Source: an uncultured Duganella sp. (GTDB lineage: Bacteria > Pseudomonadota > Gammaproteobacteria > Burkholderiales > Burkholderiaceae). Taken from it: a stretch of 16,436 nt of DNA. Location of the stretch: NCBI GenBank assembly GCA_946482335.1, contig CAMLRG010000122.1:1-16436 (forward strand), read 5' to 3'. A program made the translations under genes and the position numbers. Shown here piece by piece: positions 9,101-16,436 of this stretch. Each line of letters starts with the position of its first letter. Position 1 is the first letter of the stretch. Below the pieces are notes generated by a model, which ran no database searches, was not told the origin of the DNA, and saw only the letters and a program-made list of their open reading frames with translations.

Positions 9101-10359
9101 AGCAGCGCGGTCACCTGGCCATCGAGGCCGTCGCCGCCAACGCCAAAGCGGTAGAGCGCGGTCTTGCCGGCCACCGGGTCGTAATAATTCAGCCCGTCGT
9201 TGTTGCCGACCCAGATCTTGCCGTCGCCGGCATCGAGGATGGCGCGCACCTTGTTGTCGGTCAGGCTGGACGGGTGGCCCGGATCCTTGACCAGGCGCGC
9301 GAAGCCGCCGCTGCCCAGGTCCACGCGGCTGACGCCGCGATACCAGGTGCCCACCCACAGCGTCCCGACATTGTCGCGGTACAGCGCGGAGACATAGTTG
9401 TCCGCGATGCTGTGCGGGTCGCCCTGCTGGTGGCGGTATTGCACGAAGCGGTCGTCGGCCGGACGCCAGCGGAACAGGCCGCCGGTCTGGCTGCCCACCC
9501 ACAGCGTGCCATCCTGGTCCTGGTAGATGCGTTTGACCGTCCCTTGCGGCAAGCCCTGTGCCGGACCCAGGATGCGCCGCTGCGGGTACTTGCCTTCCAG
9601 CGTCCAGCGTTCGATGCCGTCCTGGGTGCCGACCCACAGCGCCTGGTCGCGGTCCACCAGCAGCGCCTGGGCGCCGCGCGCCCCGGCCGCCCGCAGCGGA
9701 TAGTGGACAAAGTCGTGCGACCCCGGTTCCAGCATGTCGACCCCGGCCGAAGTGGCGATCCACAGCCTGCCCTGCTTGTCGCGCGCCAGGGCATTGACCT
9801 GGTCGTGCCCCAGGCTGCCGGCGCGGCCGCGCTCATGATGGTAGATCGTGAAAGTACCCGAGGCGGGGTCGAAATGCTGCAAGCCGTCGGCGGTGCCGAT
9901 CCACAGACCGTCGTAGCCGTCGTCGACGATGGCCTTGATGTGGCGGTTGCCGTTGCCGCGCTTTTCCGGTTCCTGCGGCAGATAATGGCTGAAGGCTTGC
10001 GTCCTGGGGTCGAACAGGTCAAGGCCGCCGTCGGTGCCGACCCACATGCGGCCGCGCGGATCCAGGTGCAGCACGCCGACCCAGTTTTCGGCCAGGCTGC
10101 GCGGGTCGCCGACGATATTGCGGTAGACCGTGACCTTGTAGCCGTCGAAGCGGCTCAAGCCCGCCTGGCTGCCGAACCAGACAAAGCCCTGGCGGTCCTG
10201 CACGATCGACAGCACCGATTCCTGGGCCAGCCCGTCCTGCACGTCCAGCTGCTCGAAGCGCAGCGAACGCGGCGGCGCCGCCAGCGCCGGGAGGGCGAGC
10301 GAGCAAGCCAGTGCCAGGGCGGCCAGGCGCGGGAGCAGTCGACGGAACGTTCCAGCCAC
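6181..10359 (-). CDS. Hybrid sensor histidine kinase with two-component propeller sensor, receiver and HPt domains
   Basis: The 1392-residue inner-membrane protein starts at a GTG (10359) and has a signal peptide (about 1-28, ending LPALAA). Fourteen Reg_prop repeats of the LWVGT-x-x-G-L-x-x-x-D type (first at 59-72, last at 657-670) would form two seven-bladed propellers. A Y_Y_Y domain (about 725-798), a transmembrane helix (about 807-824) and a coiled coil (about 830-883) follow. HisKA has the phosphorylated His893 ([13 protein letters not shown]). The ATPase has Asn1011, the G1 box DTGIG (1043-1047) and the G2 box GGTGLGL (1072-1078). The receiver has Glu1137-Asp1138, phosphoacceptor Asp1181, Thr1217 and Lys1239. 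The C-terminal HPt has His1339 ([12 protein letters not shown]). This resembles Bacteroides-type hybrid sensors but ends in HPt rather than an AraC domain. Phosphate likely flows His893 to Asp1181 to His1339 to the adjacent response regulator. The ligand, perhaps a carbohydrate or other periplasmic polymer, is unknown. Confidence 0.93.
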   Translation of the reverse strand: MAGTFRRLLPRLAALALACSLALPALAAPPRSLRFEQLDVQDGLAQESVLSIVQDRQGFVWFGSQAGLSRFDGYKVTVYRNIVGDPRSLAENWVGVLHLDPRGRMWVGTDGGLDLFDPRTQAFSHYLPQEPEKRGNGNRHIKAIVDDGYDGLWIGTADGLQHFDPASGTFTIYHHERGRAGSLGHDQVNALARDKQGRLWIATSAGVDMLEPGSHDFVHYPLRAAGARGAQALLVDRDQALWVGTQDGIERWTLEGKYPQRRILGPAQGLPQGTVKRIYQDQDGTLWVGSQTGGLFRWRPADDRFVQYRHQQGDPHSIADNYVSALYRDNVGTLWVGTWYRGVSRVDLGSGGFARLVKDPGHPSSLTDNKVRAILDAGDGKIWVGNNDGLNYYDPVAGKTALYRFGVGGDGLDGQVTALLQDPRQRHVLWVGGRNGVRRFDVRTRRFGPQMLSHGDPENDVIRFLYGDRDGMIWASARNGLHRIDPDSNGVLTFRHDPTDIHSLADSVVRPVLEDRRGNLWVGTFNGLDLLDRKTGRFTHYRHNPNDTGSLSHNEVHYLYEDEDGALWIGTAAGLNRMERRGDGSVHFRRFLRKDGLADDAIAAILPDRGKYLWLSTNTGISRLDMSNGQVRNYSGVDGTIEGAYFDGSALRAADGTLYFGGFNGITAFDPQEVHENSAAPTAVITDFQIFNKSVRPGQGGANKGVLRQAIEYTRELSLREGDSVFSLEFSALHFAAPQRNRFAYQLLGFDKDWVVTDAGKRFATYTNLDPGTYQFRVKAANKDGIWNDNAAMLSITIAPPYWKTWWFRLCVLGALLGGAWAAYHTRVRVLRRQQQRLEQQVSLRTAEVELKNQLLQDQKRELEQRDKHLSLAKQRAEEATRQKSEFLANMSHEMRTPLAGVIGMLGFALRDSSLAERTREQIERGQGNAQSLLAIINDLLDFSKIEAGKLHIESIDFALASMVENVVSLFAEQTMSNTVGFEVDFAGDLPQFVVGDPTRLRQVLVNLVGNAFKFTERGKVSLRVEREGGGPQGHRIRFTVEDTGIGIPPDALPRLFQKFEQGDSTTTRRYGGTGLGLAISSQLVELMGGQIEVVSAPGAGSTFAFTVPLRDGVAPPLVPHVPREPHTHQLRVLCAEDFPTNQIIIRMMLEDLGHKVDIAGNGVLALAACAQQRYDLVLMDGRMPEMDGSTATRLIRSGGPREAPVLDPHLMIVALTANASDEDRSRYLAAGMDDFLTKPIDEGALHMQLERAIERQLARGIKLAPMRAKAEARPTMAELDDMFGVCDLPPPEPLPGLAGQALKLRLRDAFIADLPARLREMDQALSSADADAAGRLFHGMKGSAAYLDEAELHALCGELERAADRAMWPAIRDKLPRLRLLLEHIVSPTRH

Positions 10360-10380
10360 AGGGTTCAGGGGAATGCAAAA

Positions 10381-10427
10381 GCTGGCATTTTACTATTGCT
10401 GTGGCTCAGGATCCGAAAAATGCCAGC
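10381..10427 (-). terminator. Hairpin between patatin gene and kinase gene
   Basis: GCTGGCATTTT (10381-10391) and AAAATGCCAGC (10417-10427) are perfect 11-base inverted arms around a 25-base loop. On the minus strand the stem is followed by TTTT, as in a weak intrinsic terminator. The upstream arm lies inside the last codons of the patatin gene and the loop holds its stop codon. The long loop makes efficiency doubtful. Confidence 0.4.
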
Positions 10428-11575
10428 ACGTCGGCGCGCCGCGCCTGGGTGTCGCGCTGGCCGAGGCGGATCAATTCCTGGGTGTAGCTGGCCTCGAACA
10501 GCAGGTACGACGCCAGCGCCGAACCGCGCGCCTCGGTGGCGCCGATGCCCGACAGCATGGTGCGGATCGGCGCCGGCAGGCTGCCGATATGGCGCGCGGC
10601 CAGGTCGTCGAGCCGTTCGGAAGGCGCGATCACCAGCAATTCCACCGGACGCAGCGGGGTCTTGGCCAGCAGTTCCTCCGGCAATACCGACAGCGTCTGG
10701 TTGACGCGGTTCAGGCGTTCGATGTCCACCGCCAGGCCATCCAGGAAGATGGAAGACATGGCGTGGCCGGCGATCTGCGCCAGGCTTGGATAGCGCGGCG
10801 TCTCGGTCATCTGGCGCGGCGGCTCGGTCAGGCGGCCGGCGCCGACCACCAGCACCTTCTGCGCCCCCAGGTGGATGGCCGGCGAGATCGGCGCCAGCTG
10901 GCGCATCGAACCGTCGCCGCAATATTCGAGCCGCCCGCCCATGTAAAGCGGCGTGGCCGGGAAGATGAAGGGGATGGCCGACGATGCCAGCAAATGCTCG
11001 ACGCCGATCTGGTCCTGCAGCGCCACGCGCTGCATGCGGATCCAGGGCGCGATTTCGGCGGCGGTCTGGTAGAAGGTGATGTGCTGGCCGCCGGTATAGG
11101 ACGAGGCGGTAACCGCCACGGCGTGCAGCAGCCCTTCCTGCAGGCAGGTGTCCAGGCGCGGCAAATCCAGCATGCGGTGCAGCAGGTTGACCAGCGGGGT
11201 GTTGTCGAGCAGGGATTGGGGCGGCGCGGCGCGCCACTTGCGCAGCAGCCAGCCGAACGACAGCAGCGACAGCCAGCGCGCGCCGGAACGCAGCACGCCC
11301 AGCGAGTCGGCGCGGTACACCTGGCCCACTTCGAAATTGCTCCACACGTCGAGCAGCTTTTGCACGCCTTCGCCGAAATTGTCGGCGCGGCAGGCCAGCG
11401 CCGTGGCGTTGATGGCGCCGGCCGAGGTGCCGCAAATGATCTGGAAGGGATTGCGCGCCGGCGGCCAGCCCTCTTCCCACAGGATCTCGGAAATGGCCTG
11501 CAACACGCCGACCTGGTAAGCCGCGCGTGCGCCGCCGCCCGTCAGGATCAAACCCGTTTTCTTTTTCATGCCCAT
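10406..11575 (-). CDS. Patatin-like phospholipase
   Basis: This 389-residue protein has the patatin fold's Ser-Asp dyad and oxyanion hole. The glycine-rich GGGARAAYQ lies at 13-21, the nucleophile elbow is GTSAG with Ser51, and the catalytic Asp221 is in GDGSMR. There is no signal peptide; a hydrophobic, basic patch at about 100-116 could touch membrane. Family knowledge: such enzymes are acyl hydrolases on phospholipids or other lipids, acting in the cytoplasm or at the inner membrane. Two ATGs, at 11575 and 11569, are possible starts and neither has a strong Shine-Dalgarno; the fold begins at residue 7, so both give a whole protein. A hairpin separates it from the gamma-glutamyltransferase gene upstream, and another hairpin lies at its end, so it may be its own unit. 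Nothing ties it functionally to the neighbouring genes. Confidence 0.92.
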   Translation of the reverse strand: MGMKKKTGLILTGGGARAAYQVGVLQAISEILWEEGWPPARNPFQIICGTSAGAINATALACRADNFGEGVQKLLDVWSNFEVGQVYRADSLGVLRSGARWLSLLSFGWLLRKWRAAPPQSLLDNTPLVNLLHRMLDLPRLDTCLQEGLLHAVAVTASSYTGGQHITFYQTAAEIAPWIRMQRVALQDQIGVEHLLASSAIPFIFPATPLYMGGRLEYCGDGSMRQLAPISPAIHLGAQKVLVVGAGRLTEPPRQMTETPRYPSLAQIAGHAMSSIFLDGLAVDIERLNRVNQTLSVLPEELLAKTPLRPVELLVIAPSERLDDLAARHIGSLPAPIRTMLSGIGATEARGSALASYLLFEASYTQELIRLGQRDTQARRADVLAFFGS

Positions 11576-11598
11576 TTATCGAGGGTAACATGAAGGCC

Positions 11599-11630
11599 GC
11601 AGGGCGGGAAATGGCGCGCCGCCGCCCTGC
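11599..11630 (-). terminator. GC-rich hairpin after the gamma-glutamyltransferase gene
   Basis: GCAGGGCGG (11599-11607) and CCGCCCTGC (11622-11630) form a perfect nine-base stem with a 14-base loop, 14 bases past the transferase stop. No T run follows on the minus strand, so it may act as an RNA-end stabiliser or pause rather than a full terminator. Confidence 0.35.
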
Positions 11631-11644
11631 CCTGCCCATGTCGC

Positions 11645-13390
11645 TTAGTCGCCGCGCACGATGCCTTCGCGGCGCGGGTCGGCGCCGCCGAACCAGCCTT
11701 TGGGCGTGCGCTGCAAGCCTTGCAGGCCGGAGTTCATTTCGAATTGGCGCACGTCGTGGCCGCGCGCCTTCAACTGCTCGACCACGCTGGCCGGCACGCG
11801 GCCCGCTTCCACTTCGGTGGGGCCGTTGCGGCTGCCGAAGTTGGGCAGGCTGATGGCTTGCTGGACGTCGAGCTTCCAGTCCAGCGTGCCCACCAGGACC
11901 TTGGCCACGTAATTGATGATGGTCGAGCCGCCCGGCGAACCGGCGGCCAGCACCAGTTTGCCGCTCTGCTTGTCGAACACCAGGGTCGGCGCCATCGAGC
12001 TGCGCGGCCGTTTGCCCGGCTGCACACGGTTGGCCACCGGACCATTCTCGTCGGCCGCATCCCAGGAAAAATCGGTCAGCTGGTTGTTCAGCAGGAAGCC
12101 GTCGACCATCTGGCGCGAGCCGAAGGCGTCTTCCACCGAGGTCGTCATGGAAATGCCGTTGCCAAAGCCGTCCACCACCACCAGGTGGGACGTCGATGGC
12201 TTGTCCAGCGCCGTGTCGTCGCCCCAGGCCACCTTGACCTGGGCCGGCACGCCGGCGCGCGCACGGCCCATCGATTTGTCGCCGATCAGGGCGGCGCGCT
12301 GGCGCAGGTAGGATTTGTCCAGCAAGCCGCCGGCGCCCTTGCCCGGCAGCGGGACGAAGTCGGTGTCGGCCACGTAGCGGTTGCGGTCGGCGTAGGCCAG
12401 GCGCTCGGCTTCCGACATCAGGTGGATCGCGTCGGCCGTGATGACGCCGTTGACGGGCGCATAGTCGCCGATCCTGCTGGTCTCCAGGATGCCGAGGATT
12501 TGCGCGATCGCCACGCCGCCGGACGATGGCGGCGGCATGCCGCACACGCTGTAGCTGCGGTAATCGGCGCATACCGGCTCGCGCTCCTTGGCCTGGTAGC
12601 CCGCGATGTCGGCCGCCGTCAGGCCGCCCGGGTTGCTGGGGTGGCTTTGCACCTTGGCCGCGATGTCGCGCGCGATGCGGCCCCGGTAGAAGGCGTCGGC
12701 GCCGCCACTGGCGATTTCGCGCAAGGTCCTGGCCAGTTCGGGGTTCTTCAGCAGGTGGCCGACGGGCCAGGGCTGCAAGTCCTTGTTGAAGAAGTAGGCG
12801 GCGGCGACCGGGTCGCGCTGCAGGTGGCGTTCGTTGCTCAGCAAGGCGTGCAGGCGCGGGCTGACGGCAAAGCCTTCTTCGGCCAGCTTGATGGCGGGGG
12901 CGAACAGCTTGGGCCAGGCCAGCTTGCCGTATTCCTTGTGCGCCAGTTCCAGCATGCGCAGCACGCCGGGCGCGCCGACCGAGCGGCCGCCGACCACGCC
13001 TTCGGCGCGCGGCAACGGTTTGCCGTTGGCCCCCTGGAACAGGGTTTCGGAGGCGCTGGCCGGTGCCGTTTCGCGGCCGTCGAAGGAGCGCACTTTCCTG
13101 CCGTCCCAGTGCATCAGGAAGGCGCCGCCGCCGATGCCGGAGGATTGCGGCTCGACCAGGGTCAGCACCAGTTGGGTGGCGATGGCGGCGTCGATGGCGG
13201 AGCCGCCCTGTTTCAGCATCTGGTAGCCGGCTTCGGTCGCCAGCGGATTGGCGGCGGCGACCATGAATTTTTGCGCAGACCAGCCGGGCTTGTCCTGCCA
13301 GCCGGTGGCGATTTCGGGGGCGCGGTTGTCTTGGGCGTGGAGCGGGATGGTGCAGCACAATGCTGCGATGGCAAGGGCAATGGCTTTCAT
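11645..13390 (-). CDS. ggt: Gamma-glutamyltransferase (periplasmic)
   Basis: This enzyme cleaves the gamma-glutamyl bond of glutathione and related compounds, transferring the glutamyl group to water or an amino acid. The 581-residue precursor has a signal peptide (1-19, ending PLHA before Gln20). The proenzyme self-cleaves before the catalytic threonine, here Thr400 in KPSTSHLVVVD, giving a large subunit of about 380 residues and a small one of 182. Other family landmarks are Arg106 in DGRETAP, the PPPSSGG segment (286-292), RPRSSMAPT (461-469), and GSPGGSTI (485-491), which supplies the oxyanion hole. The loop between DFSW (440-443) and RPRSSM is shorter than I recall for E. coli Ggt, and the lid tyrosine is not evident. 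The start is an ATG at 13390 with only a poor ribosome site, so expression may be low. It stands alone between hairpin-bearing spacers. Confidence 0.96.
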   Translation of the reverse strand: MKAIALAIAALCCTIPLHAQDNRAPEIATGWQDKPGWSAQKFMVAAANPLATEAGYQMLKQGGSAIDAAIATQLVLTLVEPQSSGIGGGAFLMHWDGRKVRSFDGRETAPASASETLFQGANGKPLPRAEGVVGGRSVGAPGVLRMLELAHKEYGKLAWPKLFAPAIKLAEEGFAVSPRLHALLSNERHLQRDPVAAAYFFNKDLQPWPVGHLLKNPELARTLREIASGGADAFYRGRIARDIAAKVQSHPSNPGGLTAADIAGYQAKEREPVCADYRSYSVCGMPPPSSGGVAIAQILGILETSRIGDYAPVNGVITADAIHLMSEAERLAYADRNRYVADTDFVPLPGKGAGGLLDKSYLRQRAALIGDKSMGRARAGVPAQVKVAWGDDTALDKPSTSHLVVVDGFGNGISMTTSVEDAFGSRQMVDGFLLNNQLTDFSWDAADENGPVANRVQPGKRPRSSMAPTLVFDKQSGKLVLAAGSPGGSTIINYVAKVLVGTLDWKLDVQQAISLPNFGSRNGPTEVEAGRVPASVVEQLKARGHDVRQFEMNSGLQGLQRTPKGWFGGADPRREGIVRGD

Positions 13391-13421
13391 TTGCGCATGC
13401 TACACCAAAACCGGCAAACCC

Positions 13422-13450
13422 GGGTCAGACCCAAGGGGCAGACCCGCCCC
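13422..13450 (-). terminator. Paired GC hairpins after the acyl-CoA dehydrogenase gene
   Basis: Immediately after the SDR stop the minus strand has GGGGC-(6 bases)-GCCCC (13450-13435), then TT, then GGGTC-T-GACCC (13432-13422). Both are perfect inverted repeats. No T run follows. The same arrangement, with base substitutions, occurs after the response regulator at 5427-5452, which suggests a repeated gene-end element of this genome. Confidence 0.42.
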
Positions 13451-14212
13451 TTATTTAGGCTGCATCCGGATCGCCCCATCGAGGCGGATGGTCTCCCCGT
13501 TCAGCATGGTATTTTCGATAATCGCCTTGGCCAGCGCCGCGTACTCGAACGGCTTGCCCAGGCGCGGCGGGAACGGCACCATCTTGCCCAGCGCATCCTG
13601 CACTTCCTGCGGCATGCCCAACAGCATCGGCGTTTCGAAAATCCCCGGCGCAATCGTCATCACCCGGATGCCGCTGCGCGACAGGTCGCGCGCCATCGGC
13701 AAGGTCATGCCGGCCACGCCCGCCTTGGAGGCGCCGTAAGCGGCCTGCCCGATCTGGCCATCGAAAGCCGCCACCGAAGCGGTATTGATGATCACCCCGC
13801 GCTCGCCCCACTCGGACGCCTCGGTCTTGCCCATGGCATCGGCCGCCAGGCGGCACATATTGAAGGTGCCCACCAGGTTGATGTTGATGGTGCGCGCGAA
13901 GGCGTCCAGCGGATGCGGCCCATCCTTGCCCACGGTCTTGATGGCCGGCGCCACGCCGGCGCAGTTGACCAGGCCGCGCAGCGTGCCCATGGCCGTCGCC
14001 GCGGCCACCACGGCCACGCCGTCGGCCTCCGACGTCACGTCGCACTTGACGAACCTGGCCGCGCCCAGTTCCGCCGCCAGCTGGTCGCCGGCTTCCGCCT
14101 GCACGTCCGCCAGCACGACCTTGCCGCCGTTGTCGACGATCATGCGCGCAGTCGCCGCGCCCAGGCCCGACGCGCCGCCGGTGATGATGAATACTTGGTC
14201 CTTGATTTGCAT
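13451..14212 (-). CDS. Type II 3-hydroxyacyl-CoA dehydrogenase, SDR family (HSD10-like)
   Basis: The 253-residue SDR shows TGGASGLG at 11-18, Asp36 after the second strand (VLADV, implying NAD+ rather than NADP+), NCAG at 83-86, Ser146, and Tyr159-x-x-x-Lys163 (YGASK). The Cys in the NNAG position, the segment [10 protein letters not shown] (118-127), the ETPML motif (193-197) and the closing GAIRMQPK are typical of the type II 3-hydroxyacyl-CoA / 2-methyl-3-hydroxybutyryl-CoA dehydrogenases related to human HSD17B10. These oxidise hydroxyacyl-CoA to ketoacyl-CoA in isoleucine and fatty-acid breakdown, and act in the cytoplasm. The ATG at 14212 is preceded by GGGGAG. A strong palindrome in the leader suggests regulation with branched-chain amino acid or fatty-acid catabolic genes. 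No beta-oxidation partner is adjacent, so it appears to be monocistronic. Generic annotation as a FabG-like SDR is the alternative. Confidence 0.92.
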   Translation of the reverse strand: MQIKDQVFIITGGASGLGAATARMIVDNGGKVVLADVQAEAGDQLAAELGAARFVKCDVTSEADGVAVVAAATAMGTLRGLVNCAGVAPAIKTVGKDGPHPLDAFARTININLVGTFNMCRLAADAMGKTEASEWGERGVIINTASVAAFDGQIGQAAYGASKAGVAGMTLPMARDLSRSGIRVMTIAPGIFETPMLLGMPQEVQDALGKMVPFPPRLGKPFEYAALAKAIIENTMLNGETIRLDGAIRMQPK

Positions 14213-14230
14213 ACGGTGTCTCCCCTCTAC

Positions 14231-14245
14231 TTTACGTTACGTAAA
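14231..14245. promoter_or_regulatory. Candidate operator, palindrome TTTACGT-T-ACGTAAA
   Basis: This perfect 15-base inverted repeat with a single central T lies 19-33 bases upstream of the dehydrogenase ATG. It resembles the TTTACGT...ACGTAAA sites described for LiuR, a MerR-family regulator of branched-chain amino acid and fatty-acid catabolism. The downstream gene, a hydroxyacyl-CoA dehydrogenase, fits that regulon. A TTGACG hexamer (14251-14246 on the minus strand) abuts it and could be a -35 box, but I see no good matching -10. Confidence 0.6.
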
Positions 14246-14272
14246 CGTCAACCGGGGCGTATTGTACGCCAA

Positions 14273-14785
14273 TCAGTAGCAAGTCATCCATACACCGTTG
14301 CGCGAACACAGCCTGCCGCTTGGGCTGGTGGTTTGCCCCGCCGCGCCGGGGTAATAGGCGCCGCTGGGATCGCGGCAGCCGCCCGCGTCGCATTGGACCG
14401 GGATCGGCGCGCTGGGTCCGGGCAGCGGCGTGGCAGGCGGCAGCAGCGCGCCCGGCGGCAGCGCCGGCTGGCCCGCGCGCGGCAGCTGGGCAATCGCCGA
14501 CGGCGCGGCCAGCGGATCGCGGCGCGTCAAGACCGGCGCCCAGCTCAGCGCCGGGTCGGGCGCCGGGGCGATGCGTGGCGTCGGCGTGACGATCAGCGGC
14601 ACCGGCCGGCGCGGCAGGTTCTTGCGCGGCGGCGCGGTGCGGCAGGGTTCCTGCACTAGGCGCTTGCCGTCGGCGCTGAGCCGGCATTCCGGCAGCTTGC
14701 GGTACTCTTCAGTGGAAACGGAATCGGCGCCGGCGGCCGGGCCGTAAAGCCCGGCGGCCAGCGCCAGCAGGATGAGGTGTTTCAT
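14273..14785 (-). CDS. Hypothetical secreted proline-rich protein with six cysteines
   Basis: I do not recognise a named family. The 170-residue product has a likely signal peptide (1-20, cut after AAGA), so it should be exported. The mature part has a short N-terminal segment with Cys34 and Cys48, then a proline/alanine-rich, probably unfolded linker (about 51-128). The compact C-terminal module holds Cys132, Cys137, Cys160 and Cys169 with many glycines and aromatic residues (CDAGGC, SGAYYPG, CSRNGVW, ending TCY). Six cysteines with none in the linker suggest disulfide-bonded ends in the periplasm. The ATG at 14785 has a good GGAGG seven bases upstream. It lies between hppA and the dehydrogenase with gaps of 56 and 60 bases. 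A coding gene is supported by the signal peptide, ribosome site and consistent cysteine spacing; the function is unknown. Confidence 0.75.
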   Translation of the reverse strand: MKHLILLALAAGLYGPAAGADSVSTEEYRKLPECRLSADGKRLVQEPCRTAPPRKNLPRRPVPLIVTPTPRIAPAPDPALSWAPVLTRRDPLAAPSAIAQLPRAGQPALPPGALLPPATPLPGPSAPIPVQCDAGGCRDPSGAYYPGAAGQTTSPSGRLCSRNGVWMTCY

Positions 14786-14815
14786 GGCGCCCTCCGCAGC
14801 GTACCAGCATGATAC

Positions 14816-14841
14816 GCCGCGCGAGGCGATGGCGGCGCGGC
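14816..14841 (-). terminator. Hairpin after hppA
   Basis: GCCGCGC (14816-14822) and GCGCGGC (14835-14841) make a perfect seven-base stem with a 12-base loop directly after the hppA stop codon. No T run follows on the minus strand, so termination is plausible but unproven. Confidence 0.35.
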
Positions 14842-16436
14842 TTACTTTGCCGCGGGCGCTTCGGCCGGGGCCGCGGCAGTGGCAGGCGGTGCCACGGCCG
14901 GCTCCTGGGCCTCGCCGGCCGCCTGGGCCGGCGCCGGGGCGGCGGCCGGGCTGGCTGCGGCCGGCGCCACCACCTGCTGCTGCGCCTGCATCGGCGCCAT
15001 GGTCACCGACAGGATGCCGCTGGCCGGCAGCAGCGGCACCAGCAGCAGCGCCACGATGTTGATGATCTTGATCAGCGGGTTGACGGCCGGGCCGGCGGTA
15101 TCCTTGTACGGGTCGCCCACGGTATCGCCGGTCACCGCCGCCTTGTGCGCGTCGGACCCCTTGCCGCCATGGTTGCCGTCCTCGATATATTTTTTCGCGT
15201 TATCCCAGGCGCCGCCGCCGGTGGTCATGGAGATCGCCACGAACAGGCCGGTGATGATGGTGCCCATCAGCAGGCCGCCCAGGGCGCGCGGGCCGAGCAG
15301 CATGCCCACCAGGATCGGCACCAGCACCGGCAGCAGCGACGGCACGATCATTTCCTTGATGGCCGACGCGGTCAGCATGTCCACCGCCTTGTCGTATTGC
15401 GGCTTGCCGGTGCCGTCCATGATGCCCTTGATGTCGCGGAACTGGCGGCGCACCTCCACCACCACCGCGCCCGCCGCGCGGCCCACCGCCTCCATTGCCA
15501 TGGCGCCGAACAGGTAAGGGATCAGGCCGCCGATGAACAGGCCCACGATCACCATCGGGTCGGACAGGTCGAACGACATTTGCAGGCTGCGCGATTCCAG
15601 CGCGTGGGTGTAATCGGCGAACAGCACCAGCGCGGCCAGGCCGGCGGAGCCGATCGCGTAGCCTTTGGTCACGGCCTTGGTGGTGTTGCCCACCGCATCG
15701 AGCGGGTCGGTAATGGCGCGCACCGAGTCGGGCATGCCCGACATTTCGGCGATGCCGCCGGCGTTGTCGGTGATCGGCCCGTAAGCGTCCAGCGCCACCA
15801 CGATACCGGCCATCGACAGCATCGAGGTGGCGGCGATGGCAATGCCGTACAGGCCGGCCAGCTTGAAGGAAACCAGGATCGCGACGCACACGGCGAGCAC
15901 CGGCCAGGCGGTGGACTTCATCGACACGCCCAGTCCGGCGATGATATTGGTGCCGTGGCCGGTGGTGGAAGCTTCCGCGATGTGGCGCACCGGCGTGAAC
16001 TCGGTGCCGGTATAGAACTCGGTGATGTAGACCATCAGGCCGGTCAGCACGATGCCCACCACGGTCGCGCCCAGCATCTTGTAGCGCATGTCGTCGTCGG
16101 GCCAGACCATCCAGGTCACGACGGCGAAGCCGATCAGCGACAGGCCGGCCGCCCACCACAAGCCGGTGTAGAGCGCGGACATGATCTTCTTGCCCGGCTT
16201 GGCCTTGACCATCGAGCAGCCGATGATGGAGCCGATGATGGAGACCGCGCCCAGCAGCATCGGGTACATGGCCGCCTGTGCCGGCGCATTGGTGATCATC
16301 AGCGCGCCCAGCAGCATGGTGGCGATCAGGGTCACCACATAGGTCTCGAACAGGTCGGCCGCCATGCCGGCGCAGTCGCCCACGTTGTCGCCCACGTTGT
16401 CGGCGATCACGGCGGGGTTGCGCGGGTCGTCCTCGG
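14842..16436 (-). CDS. hppA: Membrane-bound proton-translocating pyrophosphatase, K+-independent type (5' end outside window)
   Basis: The visible 530 codons encode most of an integral membrane pump that hydrolyses cytoplasmic pyrophosphate and moves H+ across the inner membrane. The catalytic acidic motif [12 protein letters not shown] is near the right edge (16401-16366), and the second, [18 protein letters not shown], is near the C-terminus (about 15129-15076). Many hydrophobic helices lie between. The motif [10 protein letters not shown] carries Lys (codon 15678-15676) and Thr (15669-15667) where K+-dependent enzymes have Ala and Gly/Ala; this is the established signature of K+-independent H+-PPases. 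The protein continues about 50 residues past the last helix as a tail of mostly Ala, Pro, Gln and Glu (codons about 15000-14845), which most family members lack. The frame is open to the edge with [12 protein letters not shown] upstream, so the start and the first pyrophosphate-binding motif are outside. Confidence 0.96.
   Translation of the reverse strand, partial: EDDPRNPAVIADNVGDNVGDCAGMAADLFETYVVTLIATMLLGALMITNAPAQAAMYPMLLGAVSIIGSIIGCSMVKAKPGKKIMSALYTGLWWAAGLSLIGFAVVTWMVWPDDDMRYKMLGATVVGIVLTGLMVYITEFYTGTEFTPVRHIAEASTTGHGTNIIAGLGVSMKSTAWPVLAVCVAILVSFKLAGLYGIAIAATSMLSMAGIVVALDAYGPITDNAGGIAEMSGMPDSVRAITDPLDAVGNTTKAVTKGYAIGSAGLAALVLFADYTHALESRSLQMSFDLSDPMVIVGLFIGGLIPYLFGAMAMEAVGRAAGAVVVEVRRQFRDIKGIMDGTGKPQYDKAVDMLTASAIKEMIVPSLLPVLVPILVGMLLGPRALGGLLMGTIITGLFVAISMTTGGGAWDNAKKYIEDGNHGGKGSDAHKAAVTGDTVGDPYKDTAGPAVNPLIKIINIVALLLVPLLPASGILSVTMAPMQAQQQVVAPAAASPAAAPAPAQAAGEAQEPAVAPPATAAAPAEAPAAK

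Noticed and set aside
5863..10704. Open frame of 1613 codons on the plus strand
   Set aside because: It runs antisense through the whole hybrid kinase. The kinase has complete catalytic motifs and 14 regular repeats, while this frame shows only low-complexity His/Gln/Ala/Val sequence.
10365..13358. Minus-strand frame of 997 codons across patatin and gamma-glutamyltransferase
   Set aside because: It is a shifted frame of two well-supported genes and is dominated by Arg, Ala, Gly and Pro. No motif appears.
13451..14212. Naming this SDR fabG
   Set aside because: The NCAG motif, the Asp after strand two and the C-terminus match type II hydroxyacyl-CoA dehydrogenases better than acyl-carrier-protein reductases, and no fatty-acid synthesis genes are nearby.
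1..16436. Mobile elements, defence systems or a gene cassette of foreign origin
   Set aside because: No transposase, integrase, terminal repeats, tRNA or composition break was seen. All eleven genes are co-directional and uniformly GC-rich; the only AT-rich spots are two short operator-like sites.

Overview
The window is a compact, very GC-rich stretch with eleven protein-coding genes, all read on the minus strand, so transcription runs right to left. Codon use, the gene families and the GC-rich intergenic hairpins suggest a betaproteobacterium of the order Burkholderiales, most likely Oxalobacteraceae (a Massilia, Janthinobacterium or Duganella relative). That placement is an inference from sequence style and protein resemblance; no rRNA or other phylogenetic marker is present. 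The first and last genes are cut by the window edges. No intergenic gap exceeds about 120 bases, and I saw no tRNA, rRNA, CRISPR array or insertion sequence.

Right part (about 16436-10406), in transcription order: the C-terminal three quarters of a membrane H+-pumping pyrophosphatase of the K+-independent type with an unusual Ala/Pro-rich tail; a small secreted proline-rich protein with six cysteines; a type II 3-hydroxyacyl-CoA dehydrogenase (SDR) with a perfect TTTACGT-T-ACGTAAA palindrome in its leader; a periplasmic gamma-glutamyltransferase; and a patatin-like phospholipase. These look like separate housekeeping or catabolic units, several of them separated by small hairpins.

Middle part (10359-5454): a two-gene phosphorelay. 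A 1392-residue hybrid histidine kinase carries a periplasmic sensor of 14 Reg_prop-type propeller repeats plus a Y_Y_Y domain, then one membrane helix, HisKA, HATPase, receiver and HPt domains. Nineteen bases downstream is a receiver protein with no DNA-binding domain and a helical C-terminus that faintly resembles HPt.

Left part (5337-1): a tight four-gene operon for aerobic CoA-dependent degradation of an aromatic acid, most likely 2-aminobenzoate (anthranilate), with salicylate as the alternative. A benzoate/anthranilate-type CoA ligase activates the acid. A natural fusion of an FAD monooxygenase and an Old Yellow Enzyme reductase then hydroxylates and dearomatises the CoA thioester. An SDR probably acts on a later intermediate, and a MarR-family regulator closes the visible operon. 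A near-perfect palindrome, TACTTTAA-AC-TTAAAGTA, sits over the likely promoter in front of the ligase and is the obvious candidate operator for that MarR protein. The remaining beta-oxidation-like steps are absent here and may lie beyond the left edge.

Nothing in the window is clearly a new system. The most useful leads are the operator-regulator pair of the aromatic operon, the LiuR-like palindrome before the acyl-CoA dehydrogenase, the degenerate HPt-like output of the response regulator, and a paired GC hairpin element that occurs at two gene ends.
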